From assembly GCA_964020155.1 (NCBI GenBank), contig OZ026560.1, positions 2,974,259-3,038,258 of the forward strand: DNA of 64,000 bases, given 5' to 3'. Shown here in pieces: positions 47,881 through 58,655 of this stretch. Below the pieces are notes generated by a model, which made no database searches, had not been told where the DNA came from, and was given only the letters and a program-made list of their open reading frames with translations. The DNA comes from Chondrilla cf. caribensis. Its lineage: Eukaryota > Porifera > Demospongiae > Chondrillida > Chondrillidae. The translations under genes and the position numbers were made by a program. Within the stretch, counting starts at the first letter, position 1; each line of letters starts with the position of its first letter.

Positions 47881-48530
47881 AACGATCGTCTCTAGAACAC
47901 ACCCACTGGACCACACCCACTAATACCCTCCAGAACATACCCACTGTTTCCCTCCAGAACACACCCACTGGACCACATCCACTGTTCCCCTCCAGAACAC
48001 ACCCACTGGACCACATCCACTGTTCCCCTCCAGAACACACCCACTGGACCACACACACTGTTCCCTTCCAGAACACACCCACTGGACCACACCCACTGTT
48101 TCCCTCCAGAACACACCCACTGGACCACATCCACTGTTCCCCTCCAGAACACACCCACTGGACCACATCCACTGTTCCCCTCCAGAACACACCCACTGGA
48201 CCACACACACTGTTCCCTTCCAGAACACACCCACTGGACCACACCCACTGTTTCCCTCCAGAACACACCCACTGGACCACATCCACTGTTCCCCTCCAGA
48301 ACACACCCACTGGACCACATCCACTGTTCCCCTCCAGAACACACCCACTGGACCACACACACTGTTCCCTTCCAGAACACACCCACTGGACCACACCCAC
48401 TGTTTCCCTCCAGAACACACCCACTGGACCACATCCACTGTTCCCCTCCAGAACACACCCACTGGATCACATCCACTGTTCCCCTCCAGAACACACCCAC
48501 TGGACCACATCCACTGATAGCCTCCAGACT
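47880..48530. repeat. 38-bp satellite with 152-bp higher-order repeat
   Basis: The same 38-bp unit as 24693-25425. Here four variants (CACACACTGTTCCCTTCC, CACCCACTGTTTCCCTCC and two CATCCACTGTTCCCC units) repeat as a block. The CACACACTG variant recurs at 152-bp steps (near 48059, 48211 and 48363). All minus frames are open but non-coding. Confidence 0.92.
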
Positions 48531-48599
48531 ATGTGTAGTAATTCCCACTGGACTACACCTACCGATTCCCTCCGAACACACTGATCCCATCTATCCATA

Positions 48600-50040
48600 T
48601 CTGAAGATTCCAATTGAACCAATCCCACCGATCACTTCAACACCCTATTTCCATTCAGATGACTCACCTGACGATACCCACTGATCTCCTTCAGACCACA
48701 CCTAGTGCTTCCATTGGACCACACACTGCTCTCCAGATCACATCTAGATCTGTGGCTTCTACTGGATCACACCCATTGATCCCTTCGGACCACACCCATG
48801 AATTCTTGCTGGACACACCCAGTGATCACACCACACCCATCAGTCCTTTCCTGACTAAATCAATGCATGCCCTCACAACCACACCCAATGATTCCCTGGA
48901 GAGGACTCCCAATGCTGTCCTCAAGCCTACGCTTGTTAATGTCTCCATGGCCACACCCAATTATGCTCTCAAGAGCACAATCACTGATCCCCTCGAGACC
49001 GCACCCCATGATCACTTCTGGACATCACATCACGCTCATAGCACCTATCTACTCACAACCTCACCCAATGATGCCGTCAACCCACACCCAATGACCCCCT
49101 CAAGACTACACATACAGCACACACCTGCTCAAGACCTCACCTAATGATGCCGTCAAGACCACATCCAATGATACCATCAAGACTACACTAAATTATCCCC
49201 TCAAAACCTCGTCCAATGATGCCATCAAGGTCACAGCACCTACCTGCTCAAGACCTCACCCAATGATGCCGTCAAGACCACATCCAATGATGCCATCAAG
49301 ACCGCACCCAAGGACGCTATCAAGACCACACCCAGTGATGTCCTCAATCCTACACCCGTTAATGCCCCATGACCACACCCAAATATACTCTCAAGATCTT
49401 AATCACTGATCCCCTCAAGCTGCAACCACTGATCCCGTCCAGACTACACCCAATGATGCCATCATGCACACAGCACCTATCTACTCAAGACCTCATCCAA
49501 TGATCCCCTCAAGACCTCGTCCAATGATCCCCACAAGACCACACCAAATGATTCTCTCACGATTACACACACAGCACCTACCTGCTCAATACCTCACCCA
49601 GTGATGCTCTCAAAACTTCGTCCACTGATGCCCTCAAGACCGCACCCAATGAAGCTGTCAAGACCACGCCCAATGATCCCCTCAAGACCTCTCCCAGTGA
49701 TGTTCTCAAGACCACACCCAATGATGCCTTCAAGACCACACCCAAAGATACCCTCAAGACCACACCCAATGGTAACCTTAAAACTGCACCCAATGATCCC
49801 CTCAAGACCACACCCTTGCAATGATGTCCTCAAGATCACGACCATTGATCCCTTCCAGACTGAATGCAACCAATGATGCTTTTAACAGCACACCCAATGG
49901 TGACATCTAGACCTCACCCAATGATGCCCTCAAAACCTCACCCAATGATACCACAAGACCACATCCAATTATGCACTCAAGGCCACACCCAATGATCCCT
50001 TCCGGACTGATTGCACCTAATGATGTCCTCAAAACCACAC
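48600..50040. repeat. 24-bp minisatellite array behind gene C, last part
   Basis: CCCAATGATGCC/CCTCAAGACC units, collinear in its second half with 25500-26850 (same GGTAACCTTAAAACTGCACC at 49773 and 26312). It ends at the conserved tail with ATTAAA (50125-50130) and, on the other strand, AATAAA (complement 50140-50145). Confidence 0.88.
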
Positions 50041-50049
50041 TCAAAATGT

Positions 50050-50287
50050 ATATGTCCTATTGTTATGTATAGTACATTGTGTTTTTCTATATTCTTTTGG
50101 TTATTGACTCATTAAAAATTATCAATTAAAGTAATTGAATTTATTACAAAGTTGGTATATTTACTGTACATTTTCTTAACTACAGACTAAATACAACAAG
50201 TGCTTACATCACGTTGAACTAAATACACTAACCTACATATCAGCAAAATGGAATACATGTACATGCACGTACACACAACTTTTCACA
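50050..50287 (-). repeat. Convergent-gene 3' tail copy, truncated at an inversion
   Basis: The untranslated part of the tail is present, but it stops at ACACAACTTTTCACAC and the terminal exon is missing. The next base onward is inverted tail sequence. Confidence 0.6.
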
Positions 50288-51855
50288 CAATGTGATGTAA
50301 GCGCTTGTTGTATTTAGTCTGTAGTTACTGAAGTGTACAGTAAATATGCCCACTTGGTGATAATTCATTCAATGACTCAATGAAAACACACTGTAAAATA
50401 CGTAACAATAGCACATGTGGTCTTCATTACATCTTGAAGACATCGTTGGTCATGAGGGAATCATTGGGCGATGTCTTTTCTCTCACCATCACATCACACA
50501 ATTGACAGTCTCAGTATTTGGCGTCTACGCACGAACCAGGTACGTAACTAGATTCATAGCTGCTAACGTTGTTCAAGATGGCGCAGGATCTGTAGATTTG
50601 TTTGTGTTCGTTCTGTGCTTTTCTGCTACCTATATACTTGGCTTGTGGCGCTATAGATAATTTCGGTACAAAGCCATGGCCAGCTAACAGAAAAAAAAAA
50701 AAATTGCGGATATACAACTGCTTAGTTTTCTAACGTATTGTAGCTTAAAGTGGGAAGGTTTATCGATTTCTCCACACATGTAACAAGTAGTTTATCCGTT
50801 CCCTTCTTTACTTTTCCAAGTGTAGGATGACGGTACTGTATGCACGTTCACCTACTCAGTCAGTGGAGGAACTGACGAGGTGAGGACCGCGGGATGTGGT
50901 CTTGTACTCCATCTTCTCCTTCACGGTCTATGTACATTTGCGAAACTTACAGTGTTATAGTTTCTCTGTACCATTCTCAGACAGGTCTTTGTGTTCCTCG
51001 TAGTTATCGTGTTGTCTGACCAAGACATCTCCTCGATCCTGTCCTCTTGGTCCTCGAAGTTGTCTTCTTCGGTCTCCACTGTGAAGTCACAACTCAGCCA
51101 GCAACAACCCGTGCAGACCTCAGCTATTGGGTGTTCTCCAGCAGCAGAATATGCCAGTGTGTACTTGGGGAGTGGTTGACACGCACACCTCTAGTGTGCC
51201 TCCACCTGCTAACGAGGTACCTCCAACCTCTTCCAGTAAGTTTTGTATTGGTCCTTGTGTATAATACATGTGTGTATTGTTGTCTGTAGTTTTGTTTTCA
51301 TCATGTTGTGGTGATGGTGTACGTATACATGTGTGTATACTGTGTTGTTATGTGGATAGTTTTGTATGTGTGGTCCTTCAATAGTTGCACAATAGTAACC
51401 TTCCCTAGGGTGGTTTCCAGGTGGGTGTAGGTTTGTAGTGTGATAGTGTTTGACAATGTGTATTGGTGTAGGTTTAGAGGTTCTTTATCAAGTGCATTGA
51501 ATTTGTCCTCTTTGTTTGGTGTAGCTAGTTGTGGTTGTATATGGTATTAAAGGTGTCTGAGATTGTCCCAGCAGTGGTTGGTTGTATAGTCTGTCTGTGA
51601 TGTACAGTTGATGGTTGATTCCACTTATAGGGTGGTTTGTGGTTTACTTTGTTTGTCTGGTTGGTTGGTTGGTCAGTCAGTTGGTGCCCTGGGACATGTT
51701 CCTGTCATCCTTGAGGATGGTTGTGTGTTGCTCTCAGTGGTGTATAGCTGTACGGTACGTAGCTGTCTTGACTGTGTTGTTCATCCCACCTGTTATGGAG
51801 GTGGTTTGAGGCACAGTACTGTAGTCCATTTTGAGCACCTCGGTATATTGTTCAG
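50288..51855 (-). repeat. Inverted segmental block (tail, gutted ankyrin gene, promoter, R1)
   Basis: The reverse complement of this block matches about 1405-3105 in order: R1, the CCCGCGGTCCTCACC linker, the promoter/leader (50520-50790), the exon-2 scar (about 50460-50510), a short minisatellite and the tail. With the tail at 50150-50230 it forms an inverted repeat around 50260. The 63-codon R1 frame appears here on the plus strand (50991-51179). Confidence 0.7.
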
Positions 51856-52090
51856 GAAAGGAAATCATAACTGCTGAGGCATTGGTAAGTTCTGTCATAT
51901 CAACGTCTTCCTGTGTTTTTAGATATCAAAGTCAAAAGTTGATCGAACCCATATTTATAATGTATGATGGCATGAGTGAGGGTCTGGCTACACTAGACCA
52001 TAGGTGGGGGAGGGTCATTGGTTAATATGAACTACTCCCAGACTAGATCCTGATGATCCGTGGTTCAGTTCACTTAGGGAGACAGTTCCT
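51856..52090. other. Junction segment, no gene recognised
   Basis: 51960-52085 is the inverted equivalent of 27700-27800 in part (GGTGGGGGAGGGTCATTGGTT against AACCAATGACCCTCCCCCACC), so the inversion or a second rearrangement extends through here. Confidence 0.45.
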
Positions 52091-52290
52091 GACAAAATGG
52101 AATACACATGCACACACACAACATTTCACAACAGAAAATACTAAAACGAAGCACAGCTGTTTGTGGATTCCTGTTCTTGTAGCAGTCTACTTTGACTTTA
52201 GGTTCAGTTTAGATAGTCCACCTCTGAACTGTCCCATGATGCATCGAACTACAGCAGACAAGGGAATCACAGAACAATAGGATCCTCCTA
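52090..52290 (-). CDS. Terminal exon (KSK-stop) of minus-strand gene, copy at 52.2 kb
   Basis: Minus-strand [19 protein letters not shown] with a stop at 52187 and an acceptor CTGCTGTAG. Upstream (higher coordinates) lies the 58-nt exon at 52541-52598, in the same order as at 27.1-27.4 kb. The 3' untranslated part is cut at 52090. The protein family is not recognised from this short end. Confidence 0.45.
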
Positions 52291-52304
52291 CCAGAATTAA
52301 GATT

Positions 52305-52305
<1 letters not shown>

Positions 52306-52351
<46 letters not shown>

Positions 52352-52379
52352 ACACACACTGCACACACACAACACACAT

Positions 52380-52443
<64 letters not shown>

Positions 52444-52468
52444 ACACACACACACGCATGCACACACG

Positions 52469-52527
<59 letters not shown>
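52306..52527. repeat. Long compound (CA)n microsatellite
   Basis: About 220 bp of CA units with interruptions (CACACTGCACAC, CGTACAC, CGCATGCAC). The long CVCVCV and HTHTHT frames across it are artefacts. Confidence 0.95.
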
Positions 52528-52529
<2 letters not shown>

Positions 52530-52540
52530 TATAAACATAC

Positions 52541-53520
52541 CTGCATCAATAGTGACCTCATATTCGTCATCTTGTAACATGGCCACTCCTTCAGAATCCT
52601 ATCACCAAACAAAGAACCAAGTGCATAGTTGTACAATCCAATCTCTGTATGTAGTAGATTAGAGTGTGTAACAGTGTTGGTATGGCAGTTGTGCTTGGGA
52701 TTGGGTGGACCAAACACCAATGAACTCAGGTATGGTAAAATGGAGGACTGATAGCAGTGACATCTTGTATGATATAGAATTAGGTACATGATGAGAGCAG
52801 ACGAAGTCCCAATTTTGAAATTGGAGGCAGGAATGGGTCTGGGCTATATGGGTAGAGTTAGGGCTATGTGAGACTAAGGTTTAATAGGGTCTGGGTACTT
52901 TGGGCTAGGGTGGAGTATAGGGTGATTTTGAAACAACTTTCTCGAGCATCCCCAACACTGAACTATGGACATATGTTCACATCAGCGTTATAGCCCCATA
53001 GATGTGTGCTTTGACATTAATTTGAAGATATTTGTCAATGTCAACTTTGAATTGTCAAAAGACGCCAATTTGAAGTTATCTAAGTATTGTAAATAACCGC
53101 CCCCCAATCTACAGCTCACTCCATCTAACATACATACGTACCTATCTATAATGTACTTGTACACGTCTGCTTGCTTCACTAGTAGAACCTCCCAATCCTA
53201 CAACGAGTGCAGCAAAGACAACAGTGCTAGGGAGAGTTCTACCAGCAAAAGAATAGGATATTACAGGATGATCACGTACATCTGTAATTTCATTACCAGA
53301 AGCCGAATAGGGGAATACGCACATGGTTTGGTCTTCCTATATTGTGGAAGGAGAAAGGCGAACATGAAAGCTCCTGCATCGGTCCCACATTATATCGGGA
53401 ACACACACACTGTGTAGCCAGTGGTTGTCGCTTTTAGTAGAAACACCAACGCATGCCGAACACTTACTAGCTTGTGTGCGATGTAATTGGTGATCCAAGA
53501 TGACTGTGAACTTCTCCACA
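52541..53520 (-). CDS. Exon group of an unidentified minus-strand gene, copy 2
   Basis: Paralogous to 27333-28307. About 53465-53535 reads ASGNNTAVEKFTVILDHQLH. 53142-53340 reads EDQTMCVFPYSASGNEITD and LPSTVVFAALVVGL. 52541-52598 reads DSEGVAMLQDDEYEVTIDA. In the middle exon a TAG falls at the very 3' edge before the GTACGT donor (HYR-stop), where copy 1 reads on (HYLY). This copy may therefore be broken or spliced slightly earlier. It lies between the DENN exon and the KSK-stop exon on the same strand, so all may be one gene. Confidence 0.42.
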
Positions 53521-53599
53521 GCAGTGTTGTTACCCGAAGCAAGCCTCTGTTACAGGATCTACCACTGATAGCAGAATACAACATGACATACGTAAGTAC

Positions 53600-54004
53600 A
53601 GCAGTATCCAATTAACACTTTGACAAGGTAGTGAAAGAACACCCGTACTGCTACCATTAGCTGTACCACACCTGTTTTTTCAACCATACGTACTCCTGTA
53701 CTTGAGGTGTAATTGAGGTCATTACAAGAAGTACCATACGTAAGTACTGCAAGCATATACAGTATACAGAGCCTACATACCAGTATAAGACTGTACATGT
53801 GGCAACTAAAAGCATGGAACGTTATGAAACTGAAAACATAACACAACTGGACACACATGTACGACTGTACAAAGTATGAAAGTACACTCACCAGGACCAC
53901 ACCCATACTCCAACAGCTACTTGAAAACAGTAAGAGCACAATCACAAACACAAGTTTGTGTATATGCATGCACATACAAACACACACATGCACATACACA
54001 CACG
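53600..54004. other. Intron-like sequence, nothing recognised
   Basis: Between the 53.5-kb exon and the hAT element. A/C-rich with CACATGCACATACAC runs at the right end, which form the target site of the element. Confidence 0.4.
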
Positions 54005-54611
54005 TAGCGCTGGGCGGTATCAAAAAATATTAGTTTCGGTATATTGCCAACATCATACGACGGTATTACGGTATACCGAGTCTTAAGGTTATATTTGGGC
54101 ATTGAAATAACTGAATCCTTGATTTAATAATAATGAAATGAATAAACATAAATAAATGAATAAATAATCCACTACTTCGTCGTCCTCGTTAACTCGGAGC
54201 GCAAAGTACTTCCAAATATCAGATTTAGTATTCATCTTGTCGACAAGATGAAGTTCATTGCTCGGATCACCCGTATCGCTCGTTCGCTGATCAAAATTTA
54301 AACTTGCAGCCGACGACATCGCCATTTTGACAACATACTCTCATTCCGTGTAACAACGTATTACTCCGCACATGCACACTTTTCGTGCTCGTAATCATGG
54401 CTGTCGCAGCAATATTTTCGAAGGATTCAGAACACATCATTTCAGGGCGAAATTTGATATCTCAGGATTATATTACTTAATATACCGGTCAAACCTTAGA
54501 GAATGCCGTGATATCACGACATCTCGGTATAGAAAAAAGTCAGCCGGTATCAAAACCGTGCACAAATAATACCGCGGTATTACTATATATTCGGTATACC
54601 GCCCAGCGCTA
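54005..54611. mobile_element. Non-autonomous hAT-type element
   Basis: Ends TAGCGCTGGGCGGTAT and ATACCGCCCAGCGCTA are inverted copies fitting the hAT pattern YARNG. They are flanked by CACACACG (53997-54004) and CACACACA (54612-54619), an 8-bp duplication with one change. There is no transposase. The interior matches both halves of the larger element at 59182-61283 in reverse orientation. It lies between host exons on the minus strand, so presumably in an intron. Confidence 0.85.
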
Positions 54612-54676
54612 CACACACATACGTAAATACACATACGGTACGTACAAGTACCCACCCACCCCCTACACACACCTAC

Positions 54677-55000
54677 CATTTCATAGTATTTGCATCCAAA
54701 TCAACAAATGCTACATCATCAGGGAACTCTTCAGACATCATCATGTATCTGCTATCGATTCCAATAATAAATGGCACAGGAGCTTGAATGTAGTTAGCCA
54801 GTGATAACGGACACATGGGTATGTCTGTACACTGCCACTTTAGAGGGAACAGGATGCTCTTGATGGCCTCTCCTACTGCTGTTAGCAGAGCTGGTCTACC
54901 TGAGTGGAACACAACCTTCTGTTCCAGGAGAACCAGGGTCAGGACAAGGATGAGATTTTCCACATCCAAACTAGCCAGCAGGGACCAATGAACAAGACCA
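54677..55000 (-). CDS. DENN-domain exon (Rab exchange factor gene)
   Basis: Open on the minus strand from an acceptor CTGTAG at 55001 to a donor GTAGGT at 54676. It reads [59 protein letters not shown] and DDVAFVDLDANTM. The LLE...S...LFP.KW..IP.CPL...APVPFIIG pattern is the core of the DENN domain, closest in my memory to the DENND4 type. DENN proteins load GTP onto Rab proteins for membrane traffic. Neighbouring exons of the same gene are not clear upstream, where R1 begins at 55195. A broken copy lies at 3245-3600. Confidence 0.75.
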
Positions 55001-55194
55001 CTACAGTAGACAGAATACAAATGTGGGGAGGAGATTGAAAGTACAGTATAAGACAGAAAGGATTGTTGTCCACAATGTCCACACTTCGTGGTGTACACCC
55101 ATGTTGCATGTACAGTACACATATTACCACAACATGTAAAGAGCTAGTATGTACAAGACACTGTGAATAGTCAGCCAACCAACCAACCAACCAA

Positions 55195-55774
55195 CCAGCC
55201 AAACAAAGTGAACCACAACCATCCTATAAGTGGAATCAACCATGAACTGTACATCACAGACAGACTATACAACCAACCACTGCTGGGACAATCTCAGACA
55301 CCTTTAATACCATATACAACCACAACTAGCTACACCAAATCTAGAGGACAAATTCAATGCACTTGATAAAGAACCTCGAAACCTACACCAATACACAAAC
55401 ACTATCACACTACAAACCTCCACCCACCTGGAAACCACCCTAGAGAAGGTTACTATTGTGCAACTATTGAAGGACCACACATACAAAAGTACCCACATAA
55501 CAACACAGTATACACACATGTATACGTACACCATCACCACAACATGATGAAAACAAAACTACAGACAACAATACACACATGTATTATACACAAGGACCAA
55601 TACAAAACTTACTGGAAGAGGTTGGAGGTACCTCGTTAGCAGGTGGAGGCACACTAGAGGTGTGCATGTCAACCACTCCCCAAGTACACACTGGCATATT
55701 CTGCTGCTGGAGAACACCCAATAGCTGAGATCTGCACGGGTTGTTGCTGGCTGAGTTGTGACTTCACAGTGGAG
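55195..55774. repeat. Repeat block R1, copy 6, cut by Merlin
   Basis: Collinear with 1560-2165. It ends at CACAGTGGAGACC where other copies continue GAAGAAGAC, so the Merlin element or its flank replaced the rest. Confidence 0.65.
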
Positions 55775-55839
55775 ACCATATCGTGGCGAAAGATAGCCGA
55801 GTGCCGTAATATACGGAACAATCGAATATTATGTGGAAG

Positions 55840-55943
55840 AAATGCACCAGTCTGTTCGGCTTTTAGTAGACGCCTAGTATCTAGCCTATCACGGTTGATA
55901 AGAGAACCAGGCGCCTATTAAAAGCCCAACAGACTGGTGCATT
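55840..55943. repeat. Imperfect hairpin inside Merlin 5' region
   Basis: AAATGCACCAGTCTGTTCGG (55840-) pairs with the sequence ending AACAGACTGGTGCATTT near 55943. Arms of about 34 bp flank a ~35-bp loop. It may be a nested fold-back element or an internal transposase-binding structure. Confidence 0.7.
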
Positions 55944-56216
55944 TTAGCGACTGTGCAAGTTTAGCGGCCATTTTGTTGCGACACGCCCCCGATGCACGTG
56001 ACAATGACGTCATAGCAAGCGTATTTATTATTGGGTGAATATTAATTCAACGATTTAAAGATAGTATCATTACTTGCAAGCACTATCATAATTTATTCTT
56101 ACAAATAATGGACCAATACAAAAACATAGCAGGAAATTTAGCGGGATTTGTGAAATCTGAGCAGTTTTAGTGATTTTTTCTGGGAGGTATTGTGATTTTG
56201 AGTGATTCCTTTTGGT

Positions 56217-57202
56217 ATGTCTTATCTTGAGCTTGGGCCAATAATCTTTGGGGGTAACCCTGGTATTCTTCAATACCTGAGGCAGCACAGACTGCTGAGC
56301 TCCAGTGAGGACTGTGATAAGTGCAGCACAGCTCAGAATAGGGTTAACATGGATGAAAAACCTCGAGCAAGTTTGTCAGATGGTGTCACATGGAGGTGTC
56401 CACAATGTAAGACCATGAAGTCCATCCGCAATGGCAGCTTCTTGTCCAAATCTCGGTTGCCCTTAATGAAGTGGCTATTGATGATCATGTTTTGGGCTAA
56501 AGAATACCCTGTCACGCAAGCTGCTGAGGATGCTGAAATTGGGGAGGACACAGCAATTAACATCTATCAGTGGCTGAGGGAGGTATGTTCTGCTGCCTTG
56601 ATACAGATGCCTTGCATTTTGGGTGGTCCTCAAAAAGTTGTGCAGATAGATGAATCTCTCTTCAAGCACAAACCCAAGGTAATTTAATCAGTCACAATGA
56701 TACGTAAGAGTTGCAATCATCAAAATTCATTGCAAATGTCCTCATCTTGCAGTATAACCGAGGGAGAAGGCCAAGGACAGACAAATGGGTATTTGGAATG
56801 GTTGACACATCTACCCAGCCATCTCTAGGGTACATGGAACTAGTACCAGACAGGACAGCTCAAATGTTGCTTCCAATCATCCATACACACACTCAGAGTG
56901 GTACTATAGTCTGGAGTGATGAGTGGTGCGCCTACAGACGTGTGTCAACACTGTCCACCGTTCAATGCCATCAAACAGTGAACCATTCTGTGGAGTTTGT
57001 GTCTCCACAGGGAATTCACACGCAAGCAATTGAGAGTTACTGGGCTAGAGCCAAGTACAAACTGAAAAAAATGAAAGGGTGCAGTGAGGAGCGGCTTCCA
57101 AGCTACCTAGATGAGTTTATGTGGAGAGAAAGGAAGGGGAAAACAAAGAAAAACGCATATACCTCGATTTGCCAGGAAATTGCTTCACAGTATCCAGTTT
57201 AG
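56217..57202 (+). CDS. Merlin transposase (DDE, ISXO2/IS1595-like)
   Basis: Two exons, 56217-56678 and 56753-57202, joined across a 74-nt GT-AG intron that falls in phase inside HKPK/YNRGRRPR; 303 residues, the usual Merlin length. The start is the ATG of MSYLELGPIIFGG; an in-frame upstream GTG is ignored. An N-terminal zinc-binding pair (CDKC...WRCPQC) is followed by a helix-turn-helix-like stretch (YPVTQAAEDAEIGEDTA). The catalytic triad is visible: D145 (QIDESLF), D210 (WSDEW) and E248 (AIESYW). No stop or frameshift interrupts it, so the gene may be active. The protein would cut and paste the element by its inverted repeats. Confidence 0.87.
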
Positions 57203-57371
57203 AAATTTTCATTTAGACTAGATCCGTATTCTTGAACTTGATTCCCATCTTGCTTTTGGTCTTGATTTCAATTATTGGTGGTTCCGTGCTATCTTTTGCT
57301 ACAGAGCGATTTTAATCGATTCGATTGTTCCGTATATTACGGCACTCGGCTATCTTTCGCCACGATATGGT

Positions 57372-57500
57372 GCATTCCCAATGACGTAATCAAAACGTGA
57401 CGTCATCTATAGATGTTCACAAGTCCAGTCACATGACCAGTGACGTCATAATGACGTCATTGCTCGAGGAAATGGCCGTGATCGTTCTTCCTAGGTGATC
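57372..57500. other. Junction segment rich in TGACGTCA palindromes
   Basis: ATGACGTAAT, GTGACGTCAT, GTGACGTCATAATGACGTCAT occur within 70 bp. Similar TGACGTCAT clusters lie at both ends of the second Merlin element (59384-59392, 60681-60690, 60731-60740) and at 56004-56012, which suggests they are Merlin-related. Confidence 0.5.
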
Positions 57501-57735
57501 CGATAAACCTTCCCACTTTAAGCTACAATACGTTACAAAACTAACCAGTTGTATATCCGCAAAATGTTTTTTCCTGTTAGCCGGAGCTAGCTTTGTACCG
57601 AAATTATCTATAGCGCCTCTAGCCAAAATTAATAGGTAGCAGAAAAGCACAGAACGAACACAAACAAATCTACAGATCCTGCGCCATCTTGAACAGCAGT
57701 TGTTAGCAGCTATGAATCTAGTTATGTACCAGGTT
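57501..57735 (+). promoter_or_regulatory. Ankyrin-gene promoter/leader copy without its gene
   Basis: Matches 2470-2712 closely (CCTTCCCACTTTAAGCTAC, TTGTACCGAAATTATCTATAG, GCGCCATCTTGAACAGCAG, ATGAATCTAGTTA). The gene body is missing, as at 2.5 kb. Confidence 0.55.
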
Positions 57736-58060
57736 CGTGCGTAGACGCCAAATACTGAGACTGTCAACTGTGTGATGTGATGGTGAGAGAAAAGACATCG
57801 CCCAATGATTCCAGCTCATGACCAACGATGTCTTCAAGACCACATCCAACAATGCCCACAAGACTTCACCCAATCATGCTCTGAAGACCACATCCAATGA
57901 TGCCCTCAAAACCACACCCAATGATCACACCACACCCACCAGTCCCAGACTGCATCCACCCAATGATGCAAGACCACACCCAATGATCACACCACACCCA
58001 TGCACCAGTCCCAGACTGCCTCCAATGATGCGAGACCACACCCAATGATCAATATATGTG
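57736..58060 (+). pseudogene. Gutted ankyrin-ROC-Death gene, copy 3
   Basis: Same deletion junction as at 2730 (AACTGTGTGATGTGATGGTG from exon 2, then AGAAAAGACATCGCCCAATG), followed by a short 24-bp-type minisatellite. The shared junction with 2730 and the inverted 50.5-kb copy shows common descent. Confidence 0.65.
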
Positions 58061-58430
58061 CTATTGTTATGTATTTTACTGTGCGTTTTCATTGAGTCAT
58101 TGAATGAATTATCACAAAGTGAGTATATTTACTGTACACTTCAGTAACAGTTACTACAGACTAAATACAACAAGTGCTTACATCACATTGAACTAAATAC
58201 ACTAACCTATATACATATCAGCAAATGGAATACACATGCACACACACACACACAATATTTCACAACAGAAAATACTAAAATGAAGCACAACTGTTTGTGG
58301 ATTCCTGTTCTTGTAGCAGTCTACTTTGACTTTAGGTTCAGTTTAGATAGTCCACCTCTGAACTGTCCCATGATGCATCGAACTACAGCAGACAAGGGAG
58401 TCACAGAGCCAGGGCTGTCACAGTAGGTTT
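58061..58430 (-). repeat. Convergent-gene 3' tail copy with terminal exon 58321-58385
   Basis: Minus-strand [19 protein letters not shown] with a stop at 58321, the conserved 3' stretch and the CTGCTGTAG acceptor. It lies just downstream of the EF-hand exons on the same strand, so it could act as their last exon, but the same tail also follows other exons elsewhere. Confidence 0.45.
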
Positions 58431-58450
58431 CTCCCAACAAAATTAAGGAC

Positions 58451-58451
<1 letters not shown>

Positions 58452-58498
<47 letters not shown>
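58452..58498. repeat. (CA)n microsatellite
   Basis: CA run in the same relative position as 27275-27316 and 52306-52527, upstream of the KSK-stop exon. Confidence 0.95.
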
Positions 58499-58501
<3 letters not shown>

Positions 58502-58655
58502 CACACACACTACAAAACACACCCACATCCACTGACACCCACACCCATTCACACACACACACACTTCCACCCACACCCAGCACACCCAGTACACACACAC
58601 ACTCAAACAGAATTACAGAAATACGTACATACATCCACAATAGCACACCTCTCAC

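Larger units (their letters stand above)
55775..57371 (+). mobile_element. Merlin-family DNA transposon, apparently intact
   Basis: 53-bp terminal inverted repeats (55775-55827 and 57319-57371), starting ACCATATCGTGGCGAAAGAT, match exactly. They enclose a complete transposase gene of the IS1595/IS1016-related Merlin family. No clear 8-9-bp target duplication is seen (CAGTGGAG versus GCATTCCC), and the R1 sequence does not resume on the right, so a flank was deleted or the element jumped into an existing junction. Confidence 0.85.

Noticed and set aside
47879..48590. Minus-strand frames of 181-232 codons of the same composition
   Set aside because: Same 38-bp satellite behind gene C; no start context, domain or splice evidence.
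52187..52789. Cysteine-valine repeat protein (CVCVCV) and its HTHTHT counterpart
   Set aside because: Produced by the (CA)n microsatellite; only the ends overlap real exons.
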